Position numbers and translations under genes: made by a program. A DNA stretch of 56,305 nt from the NCBI GenBank assembly GCA_947259975.1, contig CAMYOD010000043.1:1-56305 (forward strand). The letters are read 5' to 3'. Position 1 is the stretch's first letter. Each line of letters begins with the position of its first letter. The notes under the pieces were generated by a model that worked only from the letters and a program-made list of their open reading frames with translations, did not search any database and had not been told where the DNA came from. Shown here one piece after another: positions 1 to 7,938 of this stretch. This DNA comes from an uncultured Gammaproteobacteria bacterium. Lineage in GTDB: Bacteria > Pseudomonadota > Gammaproteobacteria > HyVt-429.

Positions 1-1276
1 CACAGTTCTGGCCTTGCTCATCCACGCACACCAGCTGTTCCACCCGCCAGGCATTGAGGTTGTTCATATCCATGCCTTCGAGGTGGATCTCATAAACCCC
101 GTTGGGCAGCACGGCGGCGATGGCGTCCGCTTCCGGATCCGTCGCGTTGGTCGACAAGCGGTAGCGCTCCCATTCCCGGTTGCCGGAAGGATTGACGTTA
201 TCAAACTCCGCTACCTGCGTACCGTTGGCGTCCCGCACATGGATGTGATAGATCACCGACGGTGCGCGGACAAAGAAGGGGATAGTGGTGTCGTCCGCGG
301 GACTGCCCACACCCTGTGCAGATTCCTTCACCGTATCGGGGACCGACCAGGCCGGACCAAAGCCACCACCGACCAGCGGCTTGGGCGTCACGTCTGTCTC
401 CGTATCCGGCGTGTTGGGATCGTCTGTATCGCAGTTTACCAACGGGATGCAGTCCGACGACCCGTGATCCAGATCGCCGTCCCAGAGCGTGAATGAGTTG
501 GGCGCCTCAAGCGGTCGCGCGTAAAAAAAGAAGTCTCCGTTATAGGTCGTGCAGTCCAGGCCCGGACCACCGGGGCAATCGAGCCCCGCATCGGCGGGTG
601 TGTTGGTACAAAAATCGAAGCCGCCCGGATAAATCGCACAGGCATTACCTGCGCCGCGCAGTGCCGCCTCAAATGAAAACGGCTCCTCCAGAACGAAGAC
701 ACCCCCCGGCGGCCGCAGACGCAATTTGAAGTTGGACACCGCAAACTCATTTTCGTCGCTGATTGAAACCTTCAAGACGTAATAAAAGTCGCCACTCGTG
801 CCGCGGGCGTCCTCACTCGTTGGAATCGTGACGTCGAACCATGCGTTATCCGTCAGATCCGCACAACAGGCCTCGAACACGACACCGCCGTCGCCAGCGC
901 CAGTTGCGGCCGGATCCGCCGACAACGTATAGGTGATGGTCGTCTCATTCAGATCCCAATGGCCGATCGGATCCGGAAACACCAATGGATCCACATTGGG
1001 ATCGATGGAGGTCTTGCCGCTGTCGCCGTCGAAGATTCCGAGTTCAAACTCCGTGAGATCTCCCGGCACGATGACCTCGAGAACGAGATCCTGGGCGGTG
1101 AGCGTTTCGAGACCCGCACCGGCTATGGTAAGAAAGCGTCCATCATTGGCGTCACAGGTCGGCAGACAGTTCTGCTCAATCTGTTGGGCCAAGGCCGCCT
1201 GCCCCCAAAGCAGACCGGCAACCAATAAGAGACCTGCAGTAATAAGATTACTACCGTGGCGAATACGTTTGGACAT
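1..1276 (-). CDS. Secreted hypothetical protein, C-terminus beyond the window
   Basis: The frame is open from an ATG at 1276 down to base 2 (425 codons read, checked codon by codon), so the gene leaves the window without a stop. The product begins with a typical signal peptide: basic MSKRIRHGSN, a hydrophobic core, then an ALAQQ cleavage region near residue 29. The mature part is acidic, rich in Asp, Gly, Pro and Asn, with scattered cysteine pairs (CLPTC near residue 33, ACCAD, DCIPLVNC). No transmembrane segment follows the signal, so it is probably exported to the periplasm or beyond. I do not recognise the family. A perfect TTGACA -35 with a GAGAAT -10 lies about 150 bp upstream, and CRP-like palindromes lie beyond it. 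It could be a large surface or cell-envelope protein; the missing end prevents saying more. Confidence 0.75.
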   Translation of the reverse strand, partial: MSKRIRHGSNLITAGLLLVAGLLWGQAALAQQIEQNCLPTCDANDGRFLTIAGAGLETLTAQDLVLEVIVPGDLTEFELGIFDGDSGKTSIDPNVDPLVFPDPIGHWDLNETTITYTLSADPAATGAGDGGVVFEACCADLTDNAWFDVTIPTSEDARGTSGDFYYVLKVSISDENEFAVSNFKLRLRPPGGVFVLEEPFSFEAALRGAGNACAIYPGGFDFCTNTPADAGLDCPGGPGLDCTTYNGDFFFYARPLEAPNSFTLWDGDLDHGSSDCIPLVNCDTDDPNTPDTETDVTPKPLVGGGFGPAWSVPDTVKESAQGVGSPADDTTIPFFVRAPSVIYHIHVRDANGTQVAEFDNVNPSGNREWERYRLSTNATDPEADAIAAVLPNGVYEIHLEGMDMNNLNAWRVEQLVCVDEQGQNC

Positions 1277-1427
1277 GATCCTAACCCCCACTAAAACCCG
1301 TTCACGCAGACTTGCTGATAATTTTGTGTCCTGCGCGTACTGAAAAATTCGGCCACCGTTGGTAGCCTTCCTGAACTAATCCACCGGATCCAGCTGGCAG
1401 ATAAAATTAACCTTTTAGCTAGTGCAA

Positions 1428-1456
1428 ATTCTCAATTTTGCCATACCGTTTGTCAA
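1428..1456 (-). promoter_or_regulatory. Candidate sigma-70 promoter of the secreted-protein gene
   Basis: On the minus strand a perfect TTGACA (-35, bases 1456-1451) is followed after 17 bp by GAGAAT (-10, bases 1433-1428, four of six matches). Transcription would start near 1421, giving a leader of about 145 nt before the ATG at 1276. The -10 is weak, so an activator, possibly at the upstream CRP-like site, may be needed. Confidence 0.4.
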
Positions 1457-1531
1457 TCGATTTATTCCGCCAGTCATTTTCTTGACGGCATTTAGCTATA
1501 TTAAATTTTACTAACGTTACGCCGCCGTAGC

Positions 1532-1547
1532 TGTGAACTTGATCACA
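1532..1547. promoter_or_regulatory. CRP/Vfr-like binding site (perfect half-sites)
   Basis: TGTGA-ACTTGA-TCACA has both five-base half-sites of the Crp/Vfr consensus with the canonical 6-bp spacing. It lies about 118 bp upstream of the predicted start of the minus-strand transcript and about 400 bp upstream of the plus-strand gene. Recognition by a CRP-family protein is inferred from the motif only. Confidence 0.5.
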
Positions 1548-1558
1548 GTTTCGGGCGC

Positions 1559-1580
1559 TGTGATGTAAATAGTTGTCACA
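1559..1580. repeat. Inverted repeat TGTGA-N12-TCACA
   Basis: The same half-sites as the neighbouring CRP-like palindrome occur here 12 bp apart instead of 6. The spacing is wrong for a standard CRP dimer site, so it may be a degenerate site, a site for another regulator, or chance. Confidence 0.3.
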
Positions 1581-1860
1581 TGAAATTCTTCATGGCGCGG
1601 GCGTTTGCAGCGCGCAGACTGCTTGAATGGGAGCAACATCCGCTATAAACCTCATGACTCGGCTCCCTCTCGCTATACACTGTGAGTTACGTTTGGTCTA
1701 CGTTTACATATACGTTTCAGTTAGCTAGCAAAACTAGTTAATGTATAACCTTCAATTTTTCCACAACCCAAGTAATACTTCGCAATCGATGACAGGTTAT
1801 TGACGCCGGTATTGCCAGTCGTCCCGCCATGTCCACCATTCATCAAATCCGACGCGACGA

Positions 1861-1876
1861 TGTGATGTCGGTCACA
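1861..1876. promoter_or_regulatory. CRP/Vfr-like binding site upstream of the receiver-kinase gene
   Basis: TGTGA-TGTCGG-TCACA is a second perfect half-site pair with 6-bp spacing, centred about 74 bp before the ATG at 1943. I could not identify a convincing -10 element between it and the gene, so whether it activates or represses is unknown. Confidence 0.5.
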
Positions 1877-1942
1877 GCAAATTGACAGCGGCTGATTCAC
1901 ACTCTCGAGCACGTCAAAACTTCGACACTGACAGGTAAGGCC

Positions 1943-3022
1943 ATGGGAACGGACACACCAAAGATACTTGTTGTTGATGATGATGCCGACATACGCCGGC
2001 TCCTGGCCCTGCGGCTGGAATCCGCCGGCTTCATGGTGCACCCCGCGGCGGATGCGGCGGCAGCCATCGAGCTGTTGCGCACCACTCACTGCGATCTGGT
2101 GGTCTGCGATGTGGTCATGCCCGGTGACGACGGTTTTGAATTGCTGCGACAGATACGCGCGCAATATTCCCTCGCCACGTTACCGGTGATCATGCTTACA
2201 GTGCGTGACACCAGCGAGGATATCGTCCGTGCCCTGGACCTGGGTGCGAACGACTATGTCGCGAAACCGGTTGATTTTCCCGTGTTGATCGCCCGGGTGC
2301 GGACTCATCTCGGCGTGCAGCGGCTGGTGCAACAAAACGAGGAACTCATGGAGATGCTGAGTCACGACCTGCGCCACCCGCTGGCGCTCGCGGTCGACGT
2401 GACCAATGTCGCGCGTGAGCAACTGGCACATAATCCCGACACGCCAAGCGCCATATTGGATGCCTGCGAGTTGGTCGGCTCCGCCGCCAACCGGATGCAG
2501 AAGCTCATTCACGACTTTCTCGACGCGCAGGTGGTGAGTGACGGCCAGATCAACCTGTTACGCTCGCCGCTCGATATCAATCAGGTCACCTCGGACGCGG
2601 TACACCAATGGATGATCTATGCGCAGCGCAAGGCGATCGATCTTTCGTTTCAACCACAGGCCGAGCTACCGATGGTCAGCGCCGACCGCACACGCATCGA
2701 ACAAGTCCTGCAGAATCTTATCGACAATGCCCTGAAGTTCAGCCCGGCCAACTCGACGACCGAGGTGGCAACTCACACCGACAATGGCAGCGTCGTTATC
2801 TCGGTCAGCGACGAGGGGCCCGGCATCAGCGACCAGGACAGACAAAATCTGTTCGTGCGCCATGCGCGGCTGACAAATCGACCCACCAGTGGCGAATCCA
2901 GCACCGGACTGGGGCTGGCGATCTGTAAGGAATTCGTCGGTCTACACGGCGGTGAGATCGGTGTGCAAAACAATCAGCGAGGCGGCTCAACCTTCTGGTT
3001 CAGCCTGCCGGTACGTCACTGA
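1943..3022 (+). CDS. Soluble receiver-histidine kinase protein
   Basis: This 359-residue two-component protein has its domains in REC-HisKA-HATPase order. Residues 6-125 form a receiver with the acidic pocket DDD near 12-14, phospho-acceptor Asp56 and conserved Lys108. Residues 135-195 are a dimerisation helix pair with H-box His141 (SHDLRHP). Residues 245-358 are an ATPase domain with the N box around Asn258/Asn262, G1 at DEGPG (290-294) and G2 at TGLGL (321-325). No transmembrane or PAS domain is present, so the kinase should be cytosolic and its input is probably phosphorylation of its own receiver. Such proteins usually sit within phosphorelays, but no partner gene is adjacent. It converges on transaldolase with a 26-bp gap. 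A CRP-like palindrome lies just upstream. Confidence 0.9.
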   Translation: MGTDTPKILVVDDDADIRRLLALRLESAGFMVHPAADAAAAIELLRTTHCDLVVCDVVMPGDDGFELLRQIRAQYSLATLPVIMLTVRDTSEDIVRALDLGANDYVAKPVDFPVLIARVRTHLGVQRLVQQNEELMEMLSHDLRHPLALAVDVTNVAREQLAHNPDTPSAILDACELVGSAANRMQKLIHDFLDAQVVSDGQINLLRSPLDINQVTSDAVHQWMIYAQRKAIDLSFQPQAELPMVSADRTRIEQVLQNLIDNALKFSPANSTTEVATHTDNGSVVISVSDEGPGISDQDRQNLFVRHARLTNRPTSGESSTGLGLAICKEFVGLHGGEIGVQNNQRGGSTFWFSLPVRH

Positions 3023-3048
3023 GGTCGTCTTCGAGTCGGCGCGGTGGG

Positions 3049-4179
3049 CTATCCCGCTGCCTGGGCTCGCTGCTGCTCCAAAGTAGCGAGCAGCTTATCG
3101 AAGGGTGTGACGAACTTCGTGAGACCCTCGTCCTCAAGCTGAGCGGTGACCCGCTCCAGCTCAATGCCCATTGCCGGCAGGCGACGCAACGTGTCGTGGG
3201 TATCATCGAGGGCATCTTCCAGCCGCAGCTCGGGGTTTCCACTCTCGCGATAAGCCGCAAGCGTTTTCAAAGGCAGCGTGTTGACCGTGTTCGAGCCGAT
3301 CAGCGCCTCGACATACTTCACCTTGCTGTAGGTCGGGTCCTTCGTGCTGGTGCTGGCCCACAGCAACCGCTGTGCACGCGCGCCTTGAGTCGCCAGTCTT
3401 TCCCATTGCTCGCCCGCGAACATTTGTTTATAGATCTGGTACGCCTGGCGCGCGCTGGCCACCGCGACCCGGCCGCGCAATTTCCCGGCAGTCTCGGCAT
3501 TGTCACCGCCCGCCCGGGTGATCGCGTCCAGATGGCGGTCAACCAATACATCGATGCGCGAGAGAAAGAAACTCGCCACCGACGCCACGTTGTTCAACGG
3601 CAGGTCCCTGGCCCGTCGTGCTTCGAGTCCGGCGATGAAGGCATCGGCCACATCCCGGTAACGGTCCAGACTGAACAACAAGGTCGCATTCACATTGATG
3701 CCCTGTGCCACCAGGGTCCTGATCGCGGCAATGCCGGCCATCGTCGCCGGCACCTTGATCATAAGATTGGGGCGGTCCACCTGCTGCCACAGTTCCAGGG
3801 CGCGACCCACCGTCCCTTCGACATCGTGCGCGAGATGGGGTGAGACTTCGAGACTGATAAATCCGTCATGGCCGCCGGTTTCTTCATACACGCCGCGAAA
3901 CAGATCCGCGGCATCCTGCACATCCTTGATGACCAGACGCTCATAAATCGCCACCGCATCCAGACCCTGGCGCGCCAAGGTTTCGATCTGCTCACGATAG
4001 TCGTCGGTCTGATTGATCGCCTTTTCAAAAATCGCGGGATTGGATGTCTGTCCTGCAACACCGTCCTGGGCGATCATCGCGGCCATGCTGCCATCGGCCA
4101 ACATCCCGCGCTGGATGTCGTCGAGCCAGATGCTCTGACCCAGGTTTCTTACCCGCAACAGTGGATTGGTGTCCGTCAT
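3049..4179 (-). CDS. tal: Transaldolase
   Basis: Transaldolase moves a dihydroxyacetone unit from sedoheptulose 7-phosphate to glyceraldehyde 3-phosphate in the non-oxidative pentose phosphate pathway. The 376-residue protein has the features of the long transaldolase subfamily (TIGR00876-like): the SNPAIF segment near residues 46-51, the Schiff-base lysine in LMIKVPAT (Lys142), INVNATLLFS, and SFFLSRID. Length fits that subfamily and is longer than TalB. The start ATG at 4179 follows a purine-rich stretch. No other pentose phosphate gene is adjacent, and the SGNH hydrolase diverges upstream. The assignment is firm at family level. Confidence 0.95.
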   Translation of the reverse strand: MTDTNPLLRVRNLGQSIWLDDIQRGMLADGSMAAMIAQDGVAGQTSNPAIFEKAINQTDDYREQIETLARQGLDAVAIYERLVIKDVQDAADLFRGVYEETGGHDGFISLEVSPHLAHDVEGTVGRALELWQQVDRPNLMIKVPATMAGIAAIRTLVAQGINVNATLLFSLDRYRDVADAFIAGLEARRARDLPLNNVASVASFFLSRIDVLVDRHLDAITRAGGDNAETAGKLRGRVAVASARQAYQIYKQMFAGEQWERLATQGARAQRLLWASTSTKDPTYSKVKYVEALIGSNTVNTLPLKTLAAYRESGNPELRLEDALDDTHDTLRRLPAMGIELERVTAQLEDEGLTKFVTPFDKLLATLEQQRAQAAG

Positions 4180-4312
4180 GATTGCTCCCGCAGTAGAGTG
4201 ACCGTATCTTACAATTCACCGTGGCGCCCTGCGCCGCAGCACTGACCTTTAATTATACACTTCGGCGAGAGCGACAGACTTGACGGTGACCGGCTGGAAG
4301 ACAGGACTCGGA

Positions 4313-5326
4313 ATGCGCGTAGTACGTGGGATCGTTTACGGTGGCGTGATTGCGGTGTTCGCACTGCTGCTGTTGGAGGGCGCTCTGCGCCTTTTGATCC
4401 CGGCCTTCGATCCATCAGGACAAATACAGCTTGTCGCGGGTAATAAGGAGCGGCCGATCCTGGGTGCGCCGAATACGGAGCGCCGTCAAACGAAAAATAC
4501 CGGTGACTACGACGTCAAGGTGCGCTTCAACCGCTACGGCCTGCGTGACTCGAAGGACCTTGCAGGTTCTGACGACACAGCGTGGTTTGTGGTCGGTGAT
4601 TCGTTCAGTTTCGGTTGGGGTGTCGAGGAGACGGCGCGCTATTCTGATGTGCTGGCACGTATTCTGGGCCAACCTATCTACAACATTGCGATACCGAGCG
4701 GCGATCTGCGAACCTATGCCAAGATGGTTAATTATGCGGTGCACAAAGGAGCTCGTGTGCAACGCCTGCTTATTGGGATTTGTATGGAGAACGATCTCCA
4801 TGCTTACACGGAGGACGGCGAACTCGCATCACGGCCGGATTCCTCACGCCGGAGCGTGGCAATCCTCAAGAACTTCCTGGTGACGCATTCGGCAGTTTAT
4901 GTGGCACTCACAACGCTAACGCATCGTTATACCCCACTCCGTAGTATCGCAACCAAACTTGGACTATTGGTACCGAACCTGGAGGGCATGTCTCGAAATT
5001 ACTATTCGGCGTCGATCATAGAGGCCGCCGTGCGGCAATTGAAACCGTTGGTTGATTCCTATCGGGTGACCGTGATCTTGATACCATCGCGCGGCCTATG
5101 GGTGGGTGATAATCAAGATCAAGAAGACCAAGTGCATCGCGCGTTTCTAAGAGCGCTTAAAAAAGCCGGAATTGACGTTCTTGACCTTCGGCCAGTTTTT
5201 GAGATCGATGGAGATCCCATGAAATACCATTTTCGGTACGATGGACATTGGAATGCAGCGGGCCATAGCCACGCGGCCAAGGCATTAGCCGGCCATTTGT
5301 TGCCGGCAGTCACTATCAATCAATGA
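4313..5326 (+). CDS. Membrane-anchored SGNH-hydrolase-like protein
   Basis: The protein (337 residues from the ATG at 4313) begins with a signal anchor (about residues 5-28) followed by an extracytoplasmic domain. Two hallmarks of SGNH/AlgX-type hydrolases are visible: the block I serine in VVGDSFSFGWG and the C-terminal Asp-x-x-His block in DGHWNAAGH. Members of this superfamily add or remove acetyl or other acyl groups on polysaccharides, so an envelope-glycan role is plausible, but the substrate cannot be read from the sequence. In-frame TTG (4280) and GTG (4286) starts are possible; I prefer ATG 4313 because it opens directly into the hydrophobic segment. It stands alone between transaldolase and the ROK kinase. 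Confidence 0.75.
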   Translation: MRVVRGIVYGGVIAVFALLLLEGALRLLIPAFDPSGQIQLVAGNKERPILGAPNTERRQTKNTGDYDVKVRFNRYGLRDSKDLAGSDDTAWFVVGDSFSFGWGVEETARYSDVLARILGQPIYNIAIPSGDLRTYAKMVNYAVHKGARVQRLLIGICMENDLHAYTEDGELASRPDSSRRSVAILKNFLVTHSAVYVALTTLTHRYTPLRSIATKLGLLVPNLEGMSRNYYSASIIEAAVRQLKPLVDSYRVTVILIPSRGLWVGDNQDQEDQVHRAFLRALKKAGIDVLDLRPVFEIDGDPMKYHFRYDGHWNAAGHSHAAKALAGHLLPAVTINQ

Positions 5327-5420
5327 CGAATTTGCGTATACGCCGGTTCGCACGGCATGTTTTGGGCAAGCCTTGGCCGCCTGCGCGACTGACGCAACAT
5401 GCGCGTAGGCGAAACCGAAT

Positions 5421-6341
5421 ATGATCCGCATAGGAATCGATCTGGGTGGCACCAAGATCGAGGCGATCGCCCTCGATGATAGCGGCGAAATCCGCTTTCG
5501 GCGACGTGTCGCCACACCCGACGGCGACTACCCCGGCATCCTGCAGCGCATTGTCGAGCTGGTGGCGACGTGCGAACGGGAATTGGCCGTGCACGCCAGC
5601 GTCGGCGTCGGTACCCCGGGCGCGCTCTCGGCAACCAGCGGATTACTGAAGAACAGCAATTCCATCTGTCTCAACGGCAAACCGATCTTGCATGACCTCA
5701 AATCAGCGCTTGCTCGTGACGTGCGCCTCACCAATGACGCCAATTGCTTTGCTCTCTCGGAGGCCACCGACGGTGCCGCCGCCGACGCCAACGTAGTCTT
5801 CGGCGTGATCGTCGGCACCGGCACCGGCGCCGGTATCGTTATTGACCGCCATCCGTTGATCGGCGCCAACGCGATCGCCGGCGAGTGGGGACACAACCCG
5901 CTGCCATGGCCCACGGATGCGGAGCGACCGGGACCGCCATGTTACTGCGGCAAACACGGTTGCATCGAGACCTTCCTGTCAGGACCCGGCATGGGTCGCG
6001 ATCACACCGACAACAATGGCGAGCCGCTCGATGCGCAACAGATCGTGCAGCGGGCGACCGCCGGCGACGCCGCCTGCACGGCCACGTTGGAGCGCTATGT
6101 GGATCGCATGGCCCGCGCCCTCGCGCACGTCATCAATATTCTCGACCCGGATGTCATCGTGCTCGGCGGCGGTATGTCCAACATCGACCGTCTGTACGCT
6201 ACGGTCCCGCAACAGTGGGGGCGTTACGTGTTTTCCGACACCGTCGACACCGCCCTGCGCCGGCCCCGGCATGGGGATTCCAGCGGCGTGCGCGGCGCGG
6301 CCTGGCTCTGGGACGAGACGATGTTGTCCGGCACGCCTTGA
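5421..6341 (+). CDS. ROK-family sugar kinase
   Basis: ROK kinases phosphorylate free hexoses (glucose, fructose, N-acetylglucosamine or mannose) with ATP. The 306-residue protein has the phosphate loop DLGGTK (residues 7-12), the catalytic Asp in TNDANC (Asp106), a GTGTGAG loop (132-138) and the ROK zinc site made by His158 and the CYCGKHGC cluster (Cys174, Cys176, Cys181). There is no N-terminal helix-turn-helix, so it is an enzyme and not a NagC-type repressor. Fructokinase (Mak) and N-acetylglucosamine kinase (NagK) share this layout and cannot be told apart here. A small G+C-rich hairpin followed by five T lies at the stop codon. Confidence 0.88.
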   Translation: MIRIGIDLGGTKIEAIALDDSGEIRFRRRVATPDGDYPGILQRIVELVATCERELAVHASVGVGTPGALSATSGLLKNSNSICLNGKPILHDLKSALARDVRLTNDANCFALSEATDGAAADANVVFGVIVGTGTGAGIVIDRHPLIGANAIAGEWGHNPLPWPTDAERPGPPCYCGKHGCIETFLSGPGMGRDHTDNNGEPLDAQQIVQRATAGDAACTATLERYVDRMARALAHVINILDPDVIVLGGGMSNIDRLYATVPQQWGRYVFSDTVDTALRRPRHGDSSGVRGAAWLWDETMLSGTP

Positions 6342-6365
6342 GCCTGCGGCCCGGGCTGGCTTTTT
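6341..6365 (+). terminator. Possible weak terminator after the ROK kinase
   Basis: An AGCC...GGCT stem enclosing a GCCCGGGC palindrome is followed directly by TTTTT, starting at the kinase stop codon. The stem is imperfect and its strength is uncertain. Confidence 0.3.
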
Positions 6366-6448
6366 CCGACCAATTTGATCAGAATTTGCGGTTCGCCCTG
6401 AGGATACGTCCAGGATCGCAAACACCCCGCCCACGCGAGCAGCCGACG

Positions 6449-7660
6449 ATGACATCGACCACGCGAACCAGCCCCGACTGCGTACCGTTGGCCCGCGCGC
6501 AACGCGCCGGTGAACCCGACGATCGTGAGTCGCGCCACGACGCGCGCCGCTACCTGGAGGTACCCGGTCCGTTCCACATGCATCGCGGCGGCGAACTGCC
6601 GCAGATCACCATCGCCTATGAAACCTGGGGCGAACTCACGCCCCGGCACGACAATGCGATACTGTTGTATACGGGCTTGTCGCCTTCCGCCCACGCCGCC
6701 TGCTCCGCCCGCGACCCGTCTCCCGGTTGGTGGGAGTTCATGATCGGTCCGGACAAGCCGATCGATACCAACCACTTCTTCGTTGTCTGCGTCAATTCAC
6801 TGGGCAGCTGTTTCGGTTCCACCGGACCGGCCTCCACCGATCCGCGGACCGGAAAACCATATCGCCTCTCGTTCCCGGAGCTGGCAGTCGAAGACATTGC
6901 ACGGGCCGGTCGCGCGACGGTGAAAGCGCTGGGCATCGATCGTCTGCACACCGTGATGGGCGCGTCGCTTGGCGGCATGGCCGCCACCGCATACGCCATC
7001 GAGTATGCGGACGATGTCGAAAATGTCGCCCTCATCTCTTCCGCGGCGCATGCATCGCCTGCGGCAATCGCTATTCGCTCCCTGCAGCGCGAAATCATTC
7101 GCAGCGACCCCATGTGGCGCGGTGGTTACTATGATGAAGGACGCGGTCCCGTCGAAGGTATGCGGATCGCACGCAAACTTGGGCTTATGTCTTATCGTTC
7201 GGCGGACGAGTGGCGCCACCGCTTCGGCCGCGACAAGGTGCGAAACCGCGATCTTGCGGATGCATTTTCCATAGAGTTTCAGATTGAATCCTATCTGGAC
7301 GCCAATGCGCGCAAGTTTACGCCGGTCTTCGATGCTAATTGCTATTTGTACTTGTCACGCGCGATGGACTGGTTCGATGTGGCCGATCACGGCGGCTCAA
7401 TCGAGGTTGGGCTCGCCAGGATGCGCGCCGCACGCATCTTGATTCTCGGCGTCGACAGCGATTCCCTGTTCCCCGCCTATCAACAGGAAGAACTGACAAA
7501 CATCCTGCGTTCACATGGTCGCGACGTCAGTTACGTTTCGCTGCCCTCGATCGAAGGCCATGATTCTTTCCTGGTCGACAAGGAACGGTTTGGTCCCCCA
7601 ATCAAAGAGTTTCTGGAACAGGTGATGATCGCCACGACCCGCACCACCTCTACCGGTTAG
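6449..7660 (+). CDS. MetX-family serine/homoserine O-acyltransferase (SST-like)
   Basis: The 403-residue alpha/beta-hydrolase belongs to the MetX superfamily, which acylates homoserine or serine for methionine or cysteine synthesis. The nucleophile is Ser173 (GASLGGM), with the acid near Asp338 (SDSLFP) and His371 (EGHDSF). Several segments match the serine O-succinyltransferase group known from Xanthomonas-type bacteria more closely than classical homoserine acetyltransferase: VVCVNSLGSC and GSTGPAST (about 112-130), AIRSLQRE (208-215), FQIESYL and CYLYLSRAMDWFD. The likely product is therefore O-succinyl- or O-acetylserine for cysteine synthesis; metX-type activity remains possible. The open frame continues upstream through the ROK gene, but similarity begins only after the ATG at 6449, which I take as the start. 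Confidence 0.85.
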   Translation: MTSTTRTSPDCVPLARAQRAGEPDDRESRHDARRYLEVPGPFHMHRGGELPQITIAYETWGELTPRHDNAILLYTGLSPSAHAACSARDPSPGWWEFMIGPDKPIDTNHFFVVCVNSLGSCFGSTGPASTDPRTGKPYRLSFPELAVEDIARAGRATVKALGIDRLHTVMGASLGGMAATAYAIEYADDVENVALISSAAHASPAAIAIRSLQREIIRSDPMWRGGYYDEGRGPVEGMRIARKLGLMSYRSADEWRHRFGRDKVRNRDLADAFSIEFQIESYLDANARKFTPVFDANCYLYLSRAMDWFDVADHGGSIEVGLARMRAARILILGVDSDSLFPAYQQEELTNILRSHGRDVSYVSLPSIEGHDSFLVDKERFGPPIKEFLEQVMIATTRTTSTG

Positions 7661-7769
7661 TCGCGGCTCGAATTGGCGACGTCTGACTCCAGGCTGGCTG
7701 CGCCGGCGTTGGCCTGCATCGGCGCATCTTCACCTCTCACGGCACCGTCAAAGGTAAACGCGCAACACA

Positions 7770-7791
7770 AGTGTGAACCAGTTCACACTTT
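7770..7791. promoter_or_regulatory. CRP/Vfr-like palindrome upstream of mscL
   Basis: Two perfect 10-bp arms, AAGTGTGAAC and GTTCACACTT, flank a 2-bp centre, giving TGTGA-N6-TCACA at 7772-7787. The centre is about 102 bp upstream of the predicted mscL transcription start. A CRP-family regulator is inferred from the motif. Confidence 0.5.
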
Positions 7792-7845
7792 CGTGCGCTA
7801 AATCCCACATGCGTGCAAACAATTGTCACGCTGATTCCCCCAGCC

Positions 7846-7875
7846 TTGTCACGCTAAATTAGGTTTCGCTATAGT
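7846..7875 (+). promoter_or_regulatory. Candidate sigma-70 promoter of mscL
   Basis: TTGTCA (7846-7851) and TATAGT (7870-7875) are separated by 18 bp, each matching five of six consensus bases. The start would be near 7882, about 57 nt before the ATG. The gene itself has a strong GGAAGGAGAAG ribosome binding site. Confidence 0.55.
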
Positions 7876-7938
7876 CGCGGCGGCAACCAAGCCAGTGCCT
7901 GATAACTGCATAACAAGTCAAAACGGAAGGAGAAGAAA

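Larger units (their letters stand above)
1277..1942. other. A+T-rich divergent intergenic region
   Basis: This 666-bp spacer separates the divergent secreted-protein gene (minus) and the receiver-kinase gene (plus). It is clearly richer in A+T than the flanking genes. I see no convincing coding frame or RNA gene. It holds two perfect TGTGA-N6-TCACA palindromes, one wider TGTGA-N12-TCACA inverted repeat and a candidate minus-strand sigma-70 promoter, listed separately. The number of palindromes suggests a control region for one or both neighbours. Confidence 0.6.
7661..7938. other. Regulatory spacer upstream of mscL
   Basis: No coding potential was seen. It contains a CRP-like palindrome (7770-7791), the 10-bp sequence TTGTCACGCT repeated directly at 7823 and 7846, and a good sigma-70 promoter whose -35 lies in the second copy. 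Confidence 0.5.

Noticed and set aside
1277..1942. The A+T-rich spacer considered as a mobile-element scar or replication origin
   Set aside because: No terminal inverted repeats, target-site duplication, DnaA boxes or transposase remnants were seen.
3196..3843. A 215-codon plus-strand open frame opposite transaldolase
   Set aside because: It is an antisense shadow; composition is Arg/Gln/His-rich and no family is recognisable.
5885..6448. A 188-codon upstream extension of the MetX-family frame through the ROK kinase gene
   Set aside because: It reads the kinase gene in another frame, is arginine/histidine-rich without family similarity, and the MetX-family similarity begins after ATG 6449.
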